Shown: positions 51,649 through 62,854, counted from the stretch's first letter. The stretch: DNA of 64,000 nt from Symbiodinium sp. CCMP2592 (GCA_905221615.1 CAJNDT010006130.1:294501-358500), one strand, 5' to 3'. Numbers and translations are program-made. The notes: a model not told the origin generated them from the letters alone.

Positions 51649-51760
51649 TGAGGGTTCCTTACTATAATACTATAATTACCTCTAGTAGTCTTTGGGTTCC
51701 TTATTATAGTTATAGTATAGTGGGACCCAAAACCCTATTCTAATTATGAACTCAGCAGCT
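51641..51760. mobile_element. family G-like element between exons
   Basis: Core TTCCTTATTATAGTTATAGT with GGGACCCAAAACCCTATTCT; ends GCTGAGTT and AACTCAGC are inverted. It separates the exons at 51541 and 51765, but phase-consistent sites were not found. Confidence 0.5.
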
Positions 51761-51764
51761 AAGG

Positions 51765-52620
51765 CACGGAGTGCGGGCGCTACGCGCAGGCCGCTGCTGG
51801 CGAGGCGCTCCTGTCCAAGCCCGCGACAAAGAGCTGGAACAGCTGCATGCACGTTCTGAGGGAGCTTCTGAGCCCGGATGTGCCATCGTCCAGGGTCTCA
51901 CCCTGCGAGACTGGCGACTTCACGGAAGATGAAACTCTGCAGAGTGCGCTGGCAAAGGAGAGTCAAGGCATCGAGGCTTCTATGGACACCTCCGAGAGCG
52001 AGATGCAGGGACTACCGGTCAGGGGGAGGCCCAACAGCGCACAAGCCTACAGCTCGAAGTCCAACGACCTCGGTCGCGAAGGTGCGTTAGACCCACACGT
52101 CGTGAGTGAAGGGAGCGAGTGGGTGGAGGAGGTCCTGCAGGCTGCTCACAAACCCGGCGCCGTGTCGAGTGCTTCTGCGGGCAGTGTGGTTCAACCAGAT
52201 GAGGAGCATCCGGATGTTGCAGGAGACGGAGGTGACGGTGACAGTGCTCCGTCGGCTTCTGCTGAGGCTGAAGCTGATGCAGGATTTCACATCCCGGCAA
52301 CCTTCCTGACCTGTCCTGACGATGCCAGCGTGGTGAGCAACGTCTCCCTCGAGGATGCATCGCCTGAGCCCATGCCGGAACCGATGCCGCAGCCACGGTT
52401 GGACCTCTTCGTGAAGCTCGGTGATCTTTGGCGCGGTGCCCAGCCGTTCGGAAGGCCTCGCGTTTCATGGAATCCTGGAATCCCCAAACCCACCGCCCAG
52501 GACGCCAACACCCATCGTGCGGCGGCCCAAGACAGGGCCGGAACAGCCCTGGGTCCTCGATGTGCCGAAGAAGCCTCTGCCAGAATGCAGGAGAGTCGGG
52601 GCGTCTGTGGACATAGATAG
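51765..52620 (+). CDS. long acidic exon, hypothetical protein
   Basis: Open from an AG/G at 51763-51764 to TAG at 52618-52620. It reads ECGRYAQAAAGEALLSKPAT, then an acidic, Ser/Pro-rich low-complexity region with repeats such as PEPMPEPMPQP. From about 52500 the neighbouring frame (RPKTGPEQPWVLDVPKKPLP) looks more coding, so an intron may lie at 52420-52500. No domain recognised; likely the largest exon of its gene. Confidence 0.45.
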
Positions 52621-53594
52621 GCAAACTCTCTGCGTCATCATGTCATCATCGTGCTGACGGTCATCGTAACATAAGAGCTAGGAGAACAAGTCGAGCCGAC
52701 AACAACTTGTCATTATTGCTATCACTGGATTCCACCGAGTCATGTGTGAGCATAGCCTCTTTCAAGTAATACCATCTGCGTTCCTGGTTGTACTGCTGCT
52801 ACGTACCTTGCAAAGCACAGCAGATGACCAGGACAATCACGAAAAAGCTGCGACTTCCGGTAGGTCCTGGCCTGGAGAAGGCCTGCGGGGGTCACAGAAG
52901 CTTTAGGAATGCAGGCCTCAGCTGTGAATCCTAACTCTTTAATCACTAAAACCCATTAGTGGGTCCAAGACCCCTAGGCCCACAAACTGCCTGGGGCCCA
53001 GGGACGTGCGGCTAGAGGGATGTCAGTACATGCACAGACCTTCAGAGTTTGATTTTCAAAACTTACTTGTGTAAGCATCCGTCTGGCACCTTCCTATAGT
53101 AACTATAGTACGATACACCAGATCCGAAGTCCCGTTGTAGTCATTGCTGCTATACTGGTGCAGGTTCAGCAAAGCTCAAAGTGGCACGGGAGCCGCTGAC
53201 AAGTGGTAACAATCAGTTGGTTAGGCTCTTACGACAAAGTTACATGAAAGGCATTTCGGCTCCCGTAGACACATAGCCAGTATATTCCACATGACGGTTC
53301 CCGGCAGGTGTACTAGTTGGTTTACTCACATCTTAGTCGGTCTGAGAGGAATGCAGCGCACCTCCCGTAAGTTTTGCAGGCTGGGATCGTATCCGCTAAG
53401 TTCGAAAGCCAAGTACCTAATCCTTATTGAGCTAGAACGCCCTCAATCCCTCTGGCAGCGGAAGCGAAGGCCCGACACCTAATGAGTTCTAGAACCAAGA
53501 CAACCTTGAAGTCCTGAACCTTGATTCCTGCAACCCCAATCGCCAAGGCCTGAACCCTTACAGTAGTCCTGAACGGTCCCACATACCATGACAA

Positions 53595-53694
53595 GGTCCT
53601 CCTGATGGGGCCAAGGGCTCCGCTCGGGCTGCCGTCCACGGCTGGAGCCAACAGCCGCGTCAAAGAAGTCAGGGCGGGCAGAAGGCCAAGAGAG
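53595..53694 (+). CDS. exon candidate
   Basis: Reads DGAKGSARAAVHGWSQQPRQ then RSQGGQKAKRG, ending near a GT (GTTTGG) where a TTTAGGG-like stretch begins. Confidence 0.4.
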
Positions 53695-54319
53695 GGTTTG
53701 GGAAAGTAGGACTTTAGGGCTCGGGGGGTTTAGGGGTTTGGTTTTGGGTTCAAGCTTCGGGGTTGTGCTTCATCGTGCGTTCGCGGTTCGGTGCTTCTCT
53801 AATTACTCTCGGGAATCACACTTTTTCCGGCTTGAGATCTGGAATTCGGCGTGTTTAAGGTGGCGTGGATTCCTTAACATTGGAATGCAATGGCGGAAGC
53901 TTTTGGCCTGTCCTTGTGCAGCATTCAGGCTCAGAAATTGGATGTAGAGTTTAGGATTCAGAGTCATAGGCTATTGATGAAGCATCTCGAACTTGATGCA
54001 ACTTATGCGGAAGCCCCAGTCTAGGCTGGACGAGTCCCACGTTGGATATCCATAGACGCGAAACCATTTGAAAGCCGCCCAAACCCCATACCTCAGACCC
54101 CATCGTAAGGCAGAAGGGTGCTGAACAGTAAAGCGCAGCCTTACAACCACCTACGAAACACCCAACGACAACATGAACTGCATAGCGGCTCTCCAAGATC
54201 CTCCAGAATCCCGTTCGAAGCCCTTCAAGTGCTTGTAAAACTTACACGATGACGCTCTGAACCCTGAACTTACTGGTGCTCGAGGGGGGTTGGAAGAACG
54301 GATCCCTACTATAAAGGCC

Positions 54320-54415
54320 TGTTTAATGTCCAATACTATTTCGGGGAGCGCGTTATTATTATTGTAGAAGGGGCCCCAAAGCCCTATTCTAACCATTAAG
54401 GCCCCCATAATACAC
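54320..54415. mobile_element. family G element
   Basis: Core CGCGTTATTATTATTGTAGA with GGGGCCCCAAAGCCCTATTC and right end CATTAAGGCCCCCATAATA. Confidence 0.6.
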
Positions 54416-54802
54416 TAGTCCCTATGTTATCCCGTATAGTATGAATAGTGGTCTTTCTGTTCCCTCTTCTGCTCCCCCTTCAGCAAAAGCTGAGGGGCAC
54501 TGAGAATTGATTCTTAATTTTGGGTTAGCTAAAGCATAGAAAGTAGGTAAAGCCATGTCTTTGAGCCTGGGGCTGTAGAGCTCTTGCCAGGCGGGACCAG
54601 CAGGGCTTCGACGCCAACTGCGGCGCCAAGGAGCCTTTTTCACTTGTGGTTTCGGGTGCATACCTGTGCAGGGTGGTTTGAGGTTTGGGAGCTTGGGTAG
54701 TTCTAGTTTTGGGGTGTTTGAGATTCGGGTGAATTCTGCAGGGTTCCCTGCATATCCTGCATGCTGTCGTTAACTGTCATGTTTCCGAGGGGATGCTCGC
54801 AG

Positions 54803-54862
54803 TGGGTAGGGAAAGTCAGGACTCAGTCAGCCAGGTGAAGGAATCGGTTCGAGCCATCGTAG
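54803..54862 (+). CDS. exon candidate
   Basis: Reads GRESQDSVSQVKESVRAIV between GCTCGCAG and GTGAGC (strong donor). Confidence 0.5.
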
Positions 54863-54965
54863 GTGAGCAGCTCTTACACTGACCCTTCAACTCGTCTACT
54901 GCACAACTGCTCGCAGGATGCACAGATGTTAGCACACATGAGCACAAACTCTTGATTGCTATAAC

Positions 54966-55065
54966 TAGAGGCCTTTATCATTAACTATACGATTTTGGGG
55001 GCTCTTGATTACAAAAATTAGTATATTATACCCCCAAACCTTATTCTATCTATTAAGGTCCCTAC
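54966..55065. mobile_element. family G element
   Basis: Ends AGAGGCCTTTATCATTAACT and TATTAAGGTCCCTACATGA; core GGGGGCTCTTGATTACAAAA. Confidence 0.65.
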
Positions 55066-55091
55066 ATGAGTTGCTTCCCAAACCTTCTAAG

Positions 55092-55206
55092 CTGAAGTTT
55101 CAGACGTTGCAGGAGTTGCTGCGGCGAGCCCAGAAGCCTCCCGGCAGAGCACCCTGCACCTACGCCGTCGCCCCACAAGAGCTCTTTGACGAGCATGTCC
55201 AGGCGG
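55092..55206 (+). CDS. exon candidate
   Basis: Reads LQELLRRAQKPPGRAPCTYA then VAPQELFDEHVQA; ends GGCGG/GTTTAGGG, again with a telomere-like repeat at the donor. Confidence 0.5.
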
Positions 55207-55636
55207 GTTTAGGGTTTGGGCTTTAGGGGTTGATTCAGGATTTTGGGCTCAGTTTTCCGCATCTGGCGGGGTTTCAACAGTCAGTTCTATAACGATCATT
55301 TGTCAGGGTCCTTGTCAAGGAGGCATGCCCGGCGTGTCAACTGATACCGGATCATTGACAATCACTCATATGTGAGTCATGGTCTTGTTGAAACCCCATT
55401 GGGCGACTTGAGGGCGGTGCCGGAGGTTCATGATCGTGGTATTTTCCGGGCATCGGACAGCGGAGGAGTTGTAGGCAAACCGTGAAGGCCTAATTTCGTT
55501 TTGAATGGCCGACGCCGGGGTGGAAGGCATCGACATCGCTATAAGGCTGCCAAAAGCCGAGAGGCTGGGCCCGTCGCCCCAATCAATGCTTTGCCGAGCC
55601 CCGCAAGCTGAAAGCCATGCAGAACTCTGACACCAA

Positions 55637-55718
55637 TGGGTAGTTGTCAAAATTATGGTCCCGTTTTGGCTACCCTAATTATCAGGTGCCGTACTATATT
55701 AATTTTGACAACCACCCA
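55637..55718. mobile_element. family C element, short
   Basis: Arms TGGGTAGTTGTCAAAATTAT and AATTTTGACAACCACCCA; core GGTGCCGTACTATA. Coding-like sequence lies on both sides (FAEPRKLKAMQNSDTN before; FMLTEFVTGLVCLGDATRLR after), but the splice sites are unclear. Confidence 0.8.
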
Positions 55719-55729
55719 AATACCTTCAT

Positions 55730-55805
55730 GCTCACCGAGTTCGTTACTGGACTGGTCTGCTTGGGCGATGCAACAAGACTAAGGTTTCCATCGAAGCACG
55801 AAGGT
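55730..55805 (+). CDS. exon candidate
   Basis: Reads TFMLTEFVTGLVCLGDATRL then RFPSKHE, ending GAAG/GTGAGT. Confidence 0.45.
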
Positions 55806-55869
55806 GAGTAGGAACGGCCTGCCAAAGCTCAAGTGGACAAGGCTGCCGCGCCCCACATGGGACATATAT

Positions 55870-55962
55870 GGGGGTTTCCTGAAACAAGGGGTCCCTCTTT
55901 CGGTGTCCCTATGATACGGATCCTACTGTTTCCCAAATTCTGAAACTACTCCTGAAACTCCC
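55870..55962. mobile_element. family A element
   Basis: Arms GGGGGTTTCCTGAAACAAGG and ACTCCTGAAACTCCC; core CTATGATACGGATCCTACTG. Confidence 0.7.
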
Positions 55963-55978
55963 ACATGTGGCTGCTAGG

Positions 55979-56189
55979 ACTTCCGTTCTGCTTGATTCTT
56001 GAACCCACGGTTTCTTGTCTCAAGTCTGTGCCCCCAAAGGCACATGATATGCAAGTCCTCCGGTTGCGTCATTCGGATAAGAACCAAGCGCAGGCTATGG
56101 ATCTGCCGGTTTGGCAGGGTGTGGTGGACAGCTGGAATCGGAGAATTCGGGCTGCGGGCGAATCTGGCGCAGGACCTGCGGTACACTAA
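55979..56189 (+). CDS. terminal exon candidate
   Basis: After TGGCTGCTAG the frame reads to PPKAHDMQVLRLRHSDKNQA, VWQGVVDSWNRRIRAAGESG and ends PAVH with TAA. It begins soon after a family A element. Confidence 0.4.
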
Positions 56190-56349
56190 ACGCATAGAGT
56201 AGTAGATAATCGCATGTTATAGCTTATAACGGATTATAGCATATTACGGAATACAAAAGTGCCGGCATCCCGGTAGAGACGGCGCAAAAGCTGTGAGCCC
56301 CTCATCCAAGCCAGGCCGAAAAGCCCGAAACCCCGAGCTCAACCCAATA

Positions 56350-56466
56350 TAGGGGACTTAAAAAATGCCAATATTATTTTGGGGACTCCTCATTATAAGT
56401 ATAGTATACTACATTATTATTTTGGGGGCTCCTTATTATAGTAGAGTATATTATTAAGGCCCCTAT
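56350..56466. mobile_element. family G element, two cores
   Basis: The core TTTTGGGGACTCCTCATTAT is followed by a second TTTTGGGGGCTCCTTATTAT, then the right end TATTAAGGCCCCTATAGTA: a tandem duplication within one element. Confidence 0.65.
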
Positions 56467-56482
56467 AGTACACCCTGACAAG

Positions 56483-56574
56483 GAACGCCCGACGCATCCG
56501 TGGGCGGTGTGCTGGAGCAAGCAGCCCAAAGTGAGCTGGCTGTGACTGCCGCAGAGACACGGCCACTCCGATAA
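56483..56574 (+). CDS. terminal exon candidate
   Basis: After CTGACAAG one frame reads TPDASVGGVLEQAAQSELAV then TAAETRPLR and TAA. It follows a family G element by 16 bases. An alternative frame also ends in a stop (PKVSWL). Confidence 0.45.
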
Positions 56575-57165
56575 AGTTCTTGATCACGGCTTAGGGTTTT
56601 ATGAAAACAAGTGAACAAAGTACGAAGCATGTACAGATCTATATGCATGTGAATATACACAAAAGCAGCTCATAGGCACACATCATGCTTCTCGAAGAAG
56701 CACAAGAGAGTTCGTTGCATCTTGAAATCATGTTTCTCCTGCCCTCTCTGTTGCTATTGGGTGCTCCGTCCTGACATTCGTCTTGATGTGAGTCTCATGA
56801 TAAGCGGAGTTCAGCTTTTCGTACTCACGTGTAAACGAACCATAAGCCGTGCTTGTTCTTCATGCCGCGAACCGCTGAACAGATTGGAGAGCTCTGCTAC
56901 GCTCTAAATCGTTGTTGTTCCATCCCGCCGGAGAGAGGAAGGAGTCTTAACATCTGCTCACACTACCCTAAGCCCTAAACCTTCAATCCACTGACGAAGA
57001 TTGGTGAGATGGATTCTGAGGCGGCCCCTAATGCAGAGACCTGTCGCTGTGGAGAAAGGTCATTGCATTCAAAAGAATCTTCAATCCGAAGGCCTAAGAA
57101 GATTCCCCTCAAAATGATGATCTGATTCACCCTCTTCTAGTCATCAAGGCTCCTAGAAGCTTGTT

Positions 57166-57277
57166 ATAGTAAACCCCATAAAGTTGGAAACCGGATTAAG
57201 GCCAAATAGAGCTGGGATTCCCTATACATTACTTTGAAGGCTCTAGGGTTTCCAACTTTTAGGCTTCTACTGTAAAG
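57166..57277. mobile_element. family E element
   Basis: Arms TAGTAAACCCCATAAAGTTG and CCAACTTTTAGGCTTCTACT; core AGAGCTGGGATTCCCTATAC. Its right end (TGTAAAG) supplies the acceptor of the next exon. Confidence 0.8.
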
Positions 57278-57358
57278 GAACACAGCAGTTCTACAACACC
57301 GAATCAGTCTCTCGAGGCCCTTTGCTCCGAAGACGATCCCGACCAGCAAGGAGGCCAG
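57278..57358 (+). CDS. exon candidate
   Basis: 27 codons reading EHSSSTTPNQSLEALCSEDD then PDQQGGQ, between CTGTAAAG and GTTCAG. Confidence 0.45.
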
Positions 57359-57383
57359 GTTCAGGGCTTACCTTCAGCCGGAA

Positions 57384-57452
57384 GAACCTACCTTTTTAAG
57401 GACTTATATAAGGAACTCATAAGAAGGAACCCTAAAAAGGCAGGTTCTTTAG
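57384..57452. mobile_element. family M inverted-repeat element
   Basis: GAACCTACCTTTTTAAGGA and its inverted partner CCTAAAAAGGCAGGTTC around CTTATATAAGG; 69 bases, single copy. Confidence 0.6.
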
Positions 57453-57908
57453 GTTCAGGGTTTAGGGCAGAAGAGCAGGGTTTAGGGTTAAGGGTTTACC
57501 AGGATCCGGAGTAGACGCTTTTTGCCCTTTTTCTTTGTGGGTTCCGTTATTCAACACCAAACAGTAGGGAAAAGGGTACCCCTATCATTAAGAGCCTAGT
57601 CGGAACCGAGTTTAGGGCAGAAGAGCACAGGTGTCAGGGACTTCCTGAGTGGCAGTATAGCAAGATACGACGTGGCTTTGGTTTTCCATAGGAAAGGGTT
57701 CCCCTAAACCCTAAACCGTTGAGAGAGCTGCGAATCTATGTCTTTATACTCGAGAGTAAGTGCTGAGTTCCTCGAGAATACGCTGCGTGCAAGTGGCCAA
57801 AACCCTAAGCCCCAAATGCTGTACACGTTGTAGGGGCATGTAATTCAGGGGTCCGAAACTTGGGGATTGGTTTTTCTGGCGGGATCGGGGCAGCGAAGAT
57901 GCTGAGAG

Positions 57909-58109
57909 GCCGATGGCAAATATCGCGTCTTTGACATTGCTCAGTGGGTGAGATGCCCGGCAGCAAGAATCCGAGTATCCCAGAGACTCCAATACCCCTT
58001 AATTGAGGAATATTCCTTAAATCATATAAAGGATCCTACTATAATTTAGGGTATATTCTTTAATTAAGGGGTATTGGAGTCTCTGGGATCAACACGTCGC
58101 GGCAAGTGA
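57909..58109 (+). CDS. two exons joined over a family D element (57909-57974, 58080-58109)
   Basis: Exon one reads ADGKYRVFDIAQWVRCPAAR then IR, ending before GTATCC, three bases outside the element. Using the AG in the right arm (TTGGAG), exon two reads SLGSTRRGK and TGA. Other frames after the element are also open (INTSRQVTVRVLCPGCQQ), so the join is tentative. Confidence 0.4.
57978..58088. mobile_element. family D element, near perfect
   Basis: Arms TCCCAGAGACTCCAATACCC and GGGTATTGGAGTCTCTGGGA, with 25 or more paired bases; core AAAGGATCCTACTATAATTT. Confidence 0.9.
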
Positions 58110-58551
58110 CGGTCCGGGTTCTATGTCCAGGCTGCCAGCAAATCCAACATCATCATCCGTTTTTTCATGGTCACGACACTACCAGCAACGGTTGCACCAT
58201 GTCATAACTCATAAGCAGCTTGAGCATTACATCATAATCGCTCTGTCGTTCCTCGCAAGTTACTGAAGGGCGCTCCGGTCAGGTAGACGCTTGACAAATT
58301 CAGGAGCTCGAGGGTTGTGAGGTGCAAAGTTAGCATGGAGTTCAACCGTGTGCAGACGATGGAACCCATAACGACATCAGCTTGCTCATGGATAGCCCGC
58401 TGGGTTTTCTGCATCTGTAGACGGGTATCGCGGCCATTGGGAGTGGTGGCCCGGTTCCATGGGCTCACGCATTGGTACAGCCCAGGTTCAGGGACGGTGA
58501 GGTGCGTGGCGAAGAGGGATGAAAAGCCTGTTGCGGCAGCGCACTTGTAAG

Positions 58552-58667
58552 GACAGTCAGAGCGATCGAAGCTGTGGGTCGACCCGGACGACATTATGCA
58601 GCACTATTTTGAGGAGGCGTGCAACGTTAGACGGCGCAAGCCGCAGGAAGACGTGCTGCATGACTAG
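58552..58667 (+). CDS. terminal exon candidate
   Basis: After CTTGTAAG the frame reads SERSKLWVDPDDIMQHYFEE then ACNVRRRKPQEDVLHD and TAG. Protein-like composition; no family recognised. Confidence 0.5.
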
Positions 58668-59364
58668 ACGGCGCACTGAAGCACCCCTGTCACAAAGTTA
58701 TGGCAGCATCGCATCGGTGTCGGCTGCTGGCGAAAGACTTAGTGCACAGCACTGCAACCAGAGCACTTCTAAATGAGTGGTGTGGAGCACTGTGACCTGC
58801 CTGCTGACGTTTGCAGAGGCAGGCCTGGGCTCCAGTCTCACAGATGCCCAGAGTCGGCTCCAGTTCAGGTGCATCAAGGGGTCAACACGGCCCACTTGAT
58901 GAAAACACGACCTAAATGTGGTCGGTGCTTGCAGCTGGGCACTTCGTAGAATTACATTGAATGTCATGTTTTCAAGTTATTAAATTCAAGAGCAGGTTGC
59001 GCAGATGAAAATGCAAGATACAAGTTGCCTTAAGGTGCGCTGTCCATTGGCCCCACGCGCAGACAGCGTATCTGACAAGGTAAACGCAGCCGGCGAGGCC
59101 TCTTGTCGCCGACCGTGTCCTGTGTCTTTGGCTCTGACAGGGACATGGAGGGTGTACGCAAGGATGCAGAGCTGCAGTACCAGCACCTCTCCGAACCTGT
59201 TTTCCTTCCAGCCCGAACCTCGCCACCCAGCCCCACCTTCTAAGCCACCTTCTCGGAGAAAGACCCTTGTGTCATCTTGTTCGTCTGTCATCATCTGACC
59301 GCGAGCCGGTCATTGCAACTGCTGCAAGACGAAGCAGCTTTTTCGCGCCAGTCTTCGTGGCGCC

Positions 59365-61051
59365 ATGCCTCTGTCTGCACCTGTCACGGCCACAGCCGTG
59401 GAGCGCAGCACGGGGCAGATAGGTCGCGCCGCCGTCGCTGCCATGCAGGTTTCCGGGAAACGGGGTTAGCCTGTCCATGAGGTGTTTACGGCCCGTAAAA
59501 ACTTGACCGGGACCTATCAATGAATGCATGCAGCTGGGTTGCAGGTGGTTGGTTGAGGCTGCGAGATCCTCTAACATGCAACTCATACAACAATGCGAAG
59601 CCCCCAACCCCAGAACCTAGAGGCCTTAAGCCCTACCAGGGTCTGCGGCCCAACTTCGAAGACTGCCACGTCCTGGATCAAAAACTTGGAATCTGCGGCG
59701 TTTTCGATGGCCACCTCGGAGATGAGGCAGCGGCCTTCTGTGCAGAACGCGTCCGGGCCGGAAATTAGAGGTAAAGTGTGATCCTATATGAGAACCCCTA
59801 TAGAATAAGAAAGAAACACGAGTACTCCGTTCCAATCCTTACGAAGTGATCAGAGGGAGCTCTTGATACCTATCCCTCACTGCGACAAGTGTACCAGACT
59901 ACTAGAATGGTAGGCGACAAGTGAGTTCTTCGAAGTCCCAAGATGTTTTCGCAAACACAAGAAGCCGCGCCGAAGGCTTGCCGCGGCACATCTCGACCGC
60001 GCACGACGACGACGGGCTGCGCCAAGCTTTCGCCTTGTGCGATTCTGAGTTGATGGCTGCGCTTCCCAAGGAATGCGAAGCAGGGACCACTGTGCTCTGG
60101 CATTATTCAGCAGGTAATTAGTTCGCAACCTCGAATCCTCGGATACGCAAGATATATGCTGGGTGTTGCCTGACCATCAAGATGGTTTTGATATTTACTT
60201 GTAGCGCTAAAGTCAGGGCGCACGATTCTTTTAACTTTCTACCTCGAGTGTGTAGATGTATTTCATTCTGTTCTCCACGAGAAGGGGTGGAGGGAATTAT
60301 TGAACTCGGACATCCCCACCCCAAATGCAACTGGGATAAACAGAAGCATACTTGGTCGGCACCCTAAACCTTAAACCCTAAACCGTATGATTCCAGGAGG
60401 GAGGAGACAGGAGACTATCTGCCTCAATCTCGGACACTTCCCCGAGGGGTGAGAAAATTACCTTAGGGTTCTTTTAAGGGGGTTGAGGGTTCCTTTAAGG
60501 GCTCCTTTAACGGGGTTTAGGGCTCCTTTCAGGGTTCCTTCAAAGGAAAGCTGTTCTCTGGGGTACGTTGTGGGGTTGGGCACTCCGCGGATGGGATGGA
60601 CACGACGGGTATCCTTTGCAGGATACTGTAAAGCCGGGCACGGGCGGGGATGCTTTTGGCAAGGCCCTGCCGCAAGCGTGGCAACTTTTGGGCGGGCTGT
60701 ACGGCTTAAGGGCCTTAGGTAGGGTTCAGAGGTTACAGTAGAAGCCCAAGAGTTGGAAACCCAATAGCCTCAACCCTCAAGAGCAATGTATAGGGAATCC
60801 CAGCACTATTTGGCCTTAATCCGATTTCCAACTTTATGGGGTTTACTGTAACGCTAAACCCAAATCCCTAAACCCTAAACCAACTTTATGGGGTTTACTG
60901 CAGGGGTTTAGGGTGTATGGGGTGTTGGGGCCCGGGCCCTGAATCTACCACTCGGCGCCTTCGGAGTCTGAGGTGCATATATACATATATATATGTATAT
61001 ATGTGTACATATTTTTACTTTTATGCATTTATATATACAGGTATGTATATG

Positions 61052-61084
<33 letters not shown>

Positions 61085-61931
61085 TTATTTATTTGTTTAT
61101 TAGACACTAAAGGTTGAGCCACCAGTTTTTTTGGCCCCACGTTCCTCTTCAGAGGGCTGCCGTTCGTTTCAGTCCGCATCCGTGGGGAAGATTCGGTCGG
61201 ATACCGGAGCTAGTGCCACCCAGGCAACCGTCGCCAAGATGCAGCCAAACGGCCGCGAGGATTCCATCATCGTGACGGTTGCGAACTTAGGAGACTCGCG
61301 CGCTCTTCTTTGGAGAAAATCTTCAGATACGATAGAGCACACGCGAGATCACCGTCCTGGTGACAAGTCGGAGCGAGATCGAATCACAGCTGCCGGCGGG
61401 GAGGTGATTGAGGATTTCGATCCGCCACGCATAGACGCCGGGCTTTGGATCATGGGACCTGTTACTAAAAGGGGACCACTATGAAATGAAAGTCTATACT
61501 TTTTTCTCCCCGGTTACTTCAAAGCCCAGGACGGCAAACTGGCCTGCAGCCGAGCACTTGGCGACTTCAGCTTCAAGAAGGGCCCTGGGACGGCTGCAGA
61601 GCAGAAAGTTAGCTCTGTGCCAGAGCTGTACCGCTGGAATGCCCAACGTGGCGACTGGCTTATCCTGGGGTGTGACGGAGTTTGGGACACGATGGGCAAC
61701 GAGGAAGTGGTGCAGCGCGTGTGTAAATCCTCCAAAGATGTGGGTGACACGGTTGCGGGTGTGCTGCAGCGTTGTATCGACAAAGAGGCAGACGATAATC
61801 TCACCCTTCTTGCAGTTGAGCTGGGCTCTGTGCCGTTGTCGGAGCCTAGTACGACCGTCTCAGCTGGTGACTTCCTGAAGGAGAAAGATCCGGCTGTGTC
61901 GGAGCCCCAGCATCCTCGTGTGAAAAGATGA
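59365..61931 (+). CDS. PP2C-type protein serine/threonine phosphatase, five exons, 342 aa
   Basis: Exons 59365-59448, 59601-59750, 59936-60091, 61224-61460 and 61530-61931, all GT-AG and in matching phase. PP2C (PPM) enzymes remove phosphate from Ser/Thr with two metal ions. Visible motifs in order: NFEDCH, GVFDGHLGDEAA (DGHGG usual), EAGTT joined to ATVAKM, VANLGDSRALL, SERDRITAAGG, LACSRALGDFSFK, LGCDGVWDTM and ADDNLTLL. All the metal-binding acidic residues are present, so the enzyme should be active. The first exon is the least certain, and a Ser/Pro tail of about 30 residues follows the domain. Intron 3 (1132 bases) contains a family E element, AT repeats and telomere-like units. No targeting signal is obvious; probably cytosolic or nuclear. 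Confidence 0.75.
60733..60851. mobile_element. family E element inside PP2C intron 3
   Basis: Arms TACAGTAGAAGCCCAAGAGT and CCAACTTTATGGGGTTTACT; core inverted relative to 57166-57277. A stray right end (CCAACTTTATGGGGTTTACT) recurs at 60881-60901. Confidence 0.8.
60975..61092. repeat. AT-rich microsatellite in PP2C intron 3
   Basis: TATATA and TATGTATA runs ending in ATTTATTTATTT. Confidence 0.9.
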
Positions 61932-61997
61932 AGGGTAACATAAGGGCTCCTTTAAGGGATCTATAGGGTTCAATTAAGGGTTGAGGGTTTAGGGTTT

Positions 61998-62100
61998 GGG
62001 AGTTTCCGAAAATAGTGGACCCTGGTATACTACTCTAAATAGTAGAATCCTTATTATAAGGACCCCAAAATAAGGTACACCTACTTTTCGGAAACTCCCA
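61998..62100. mobile_element. family A element, near complete
   Basis: Arms GGGAGTTTCCGAAAATAGTG and CTTTTCGGAAACTCCCA; core AGTAGAATCCTTATTATAAG. It lies 66 bases after the PP2C stop codon, so it may be in the 3' untranslated region or just beyond. Confidence 0.9.
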
Positions 62101-62469
62101 TTTAGTGGTAATGCTTCAGCTCAAGATTCAGGTCAAATTGAGGACCCGGCTTTTTCAGACGTATAGTTTTCGGATTTGAGATCAAGGCCTTGGCAGAAAC
62201 ATGACTTGTTCTTGAGGAGCAGACGTGGGACGCAAAGCGCTAAACACATAACCCAGCGAATTGCGAGGAAGTTAGATTGCGGCTGGCATAAAGTCACCAC
62301 ATGCGCGAATCCTTGTCAGTCCTTCTGCCGTAGACTGTACGCCCTGGGCCCCGCCCGAGACCCATCCCAAACCCAACTCCCAAACCTCTCCAAATCCCAA
62401 ACCGCAAGCCTTAAAGTGCCCCAAAGCATCGAAGCCTCGAATCCTTAAACCCATCATGACCCTTAGGCC

Positions 62470-62575
62470 TTTTTGAGGGGGTTCTAGGGACCCTTAAGAG
62501 TCTATATAGGGCATATACTAGGCATATAAGGATCCCAAGGTTAAGGACCCATACTAGGGTTGGGATCGCCCTGGG
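62470..62575. mobile_element. family Q element (weak)
   Basis: Imperfect inverted parts (GGATCCCAAGG and TTGGGATC; GGGTTCTAGGGA and CCCTGGGAACTCC). Confidence 0.35.
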
Positions 62576-62854
62576 AACTCCTGAGTCTTAAGTCTTCACC
62601 TGAAGCCAGAGCCTATCACCGGCACATGAGAGAGCTCTGAAAGGCTGTGATAATAATTCCTGCTTGTTCTACTGCAATACAGGCCCCAAAAAGAACAGTC
62701 GAATTCTCAACGCCCCCCATATGAGGAAACGAACTAAACCTCCAGGGGCTTAGGCCCCCCTGCCTCAGGCTGGAGCAGCAGCTTGGACCAGAGAGATTTA
62801 GAGTGCTGAGTGCGGGGGATGGCTTGGGTTAATGAATGGTGCATAGGGTTTACC

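Noticed and set aside
58232-58594. 120-codon minus-strand open frame
   Set aside because: Protein-like length, but it opposes the plus-strand terminal exon 58552-58667, has no recognisable motif, and neighbouring coding is on the plus strand.
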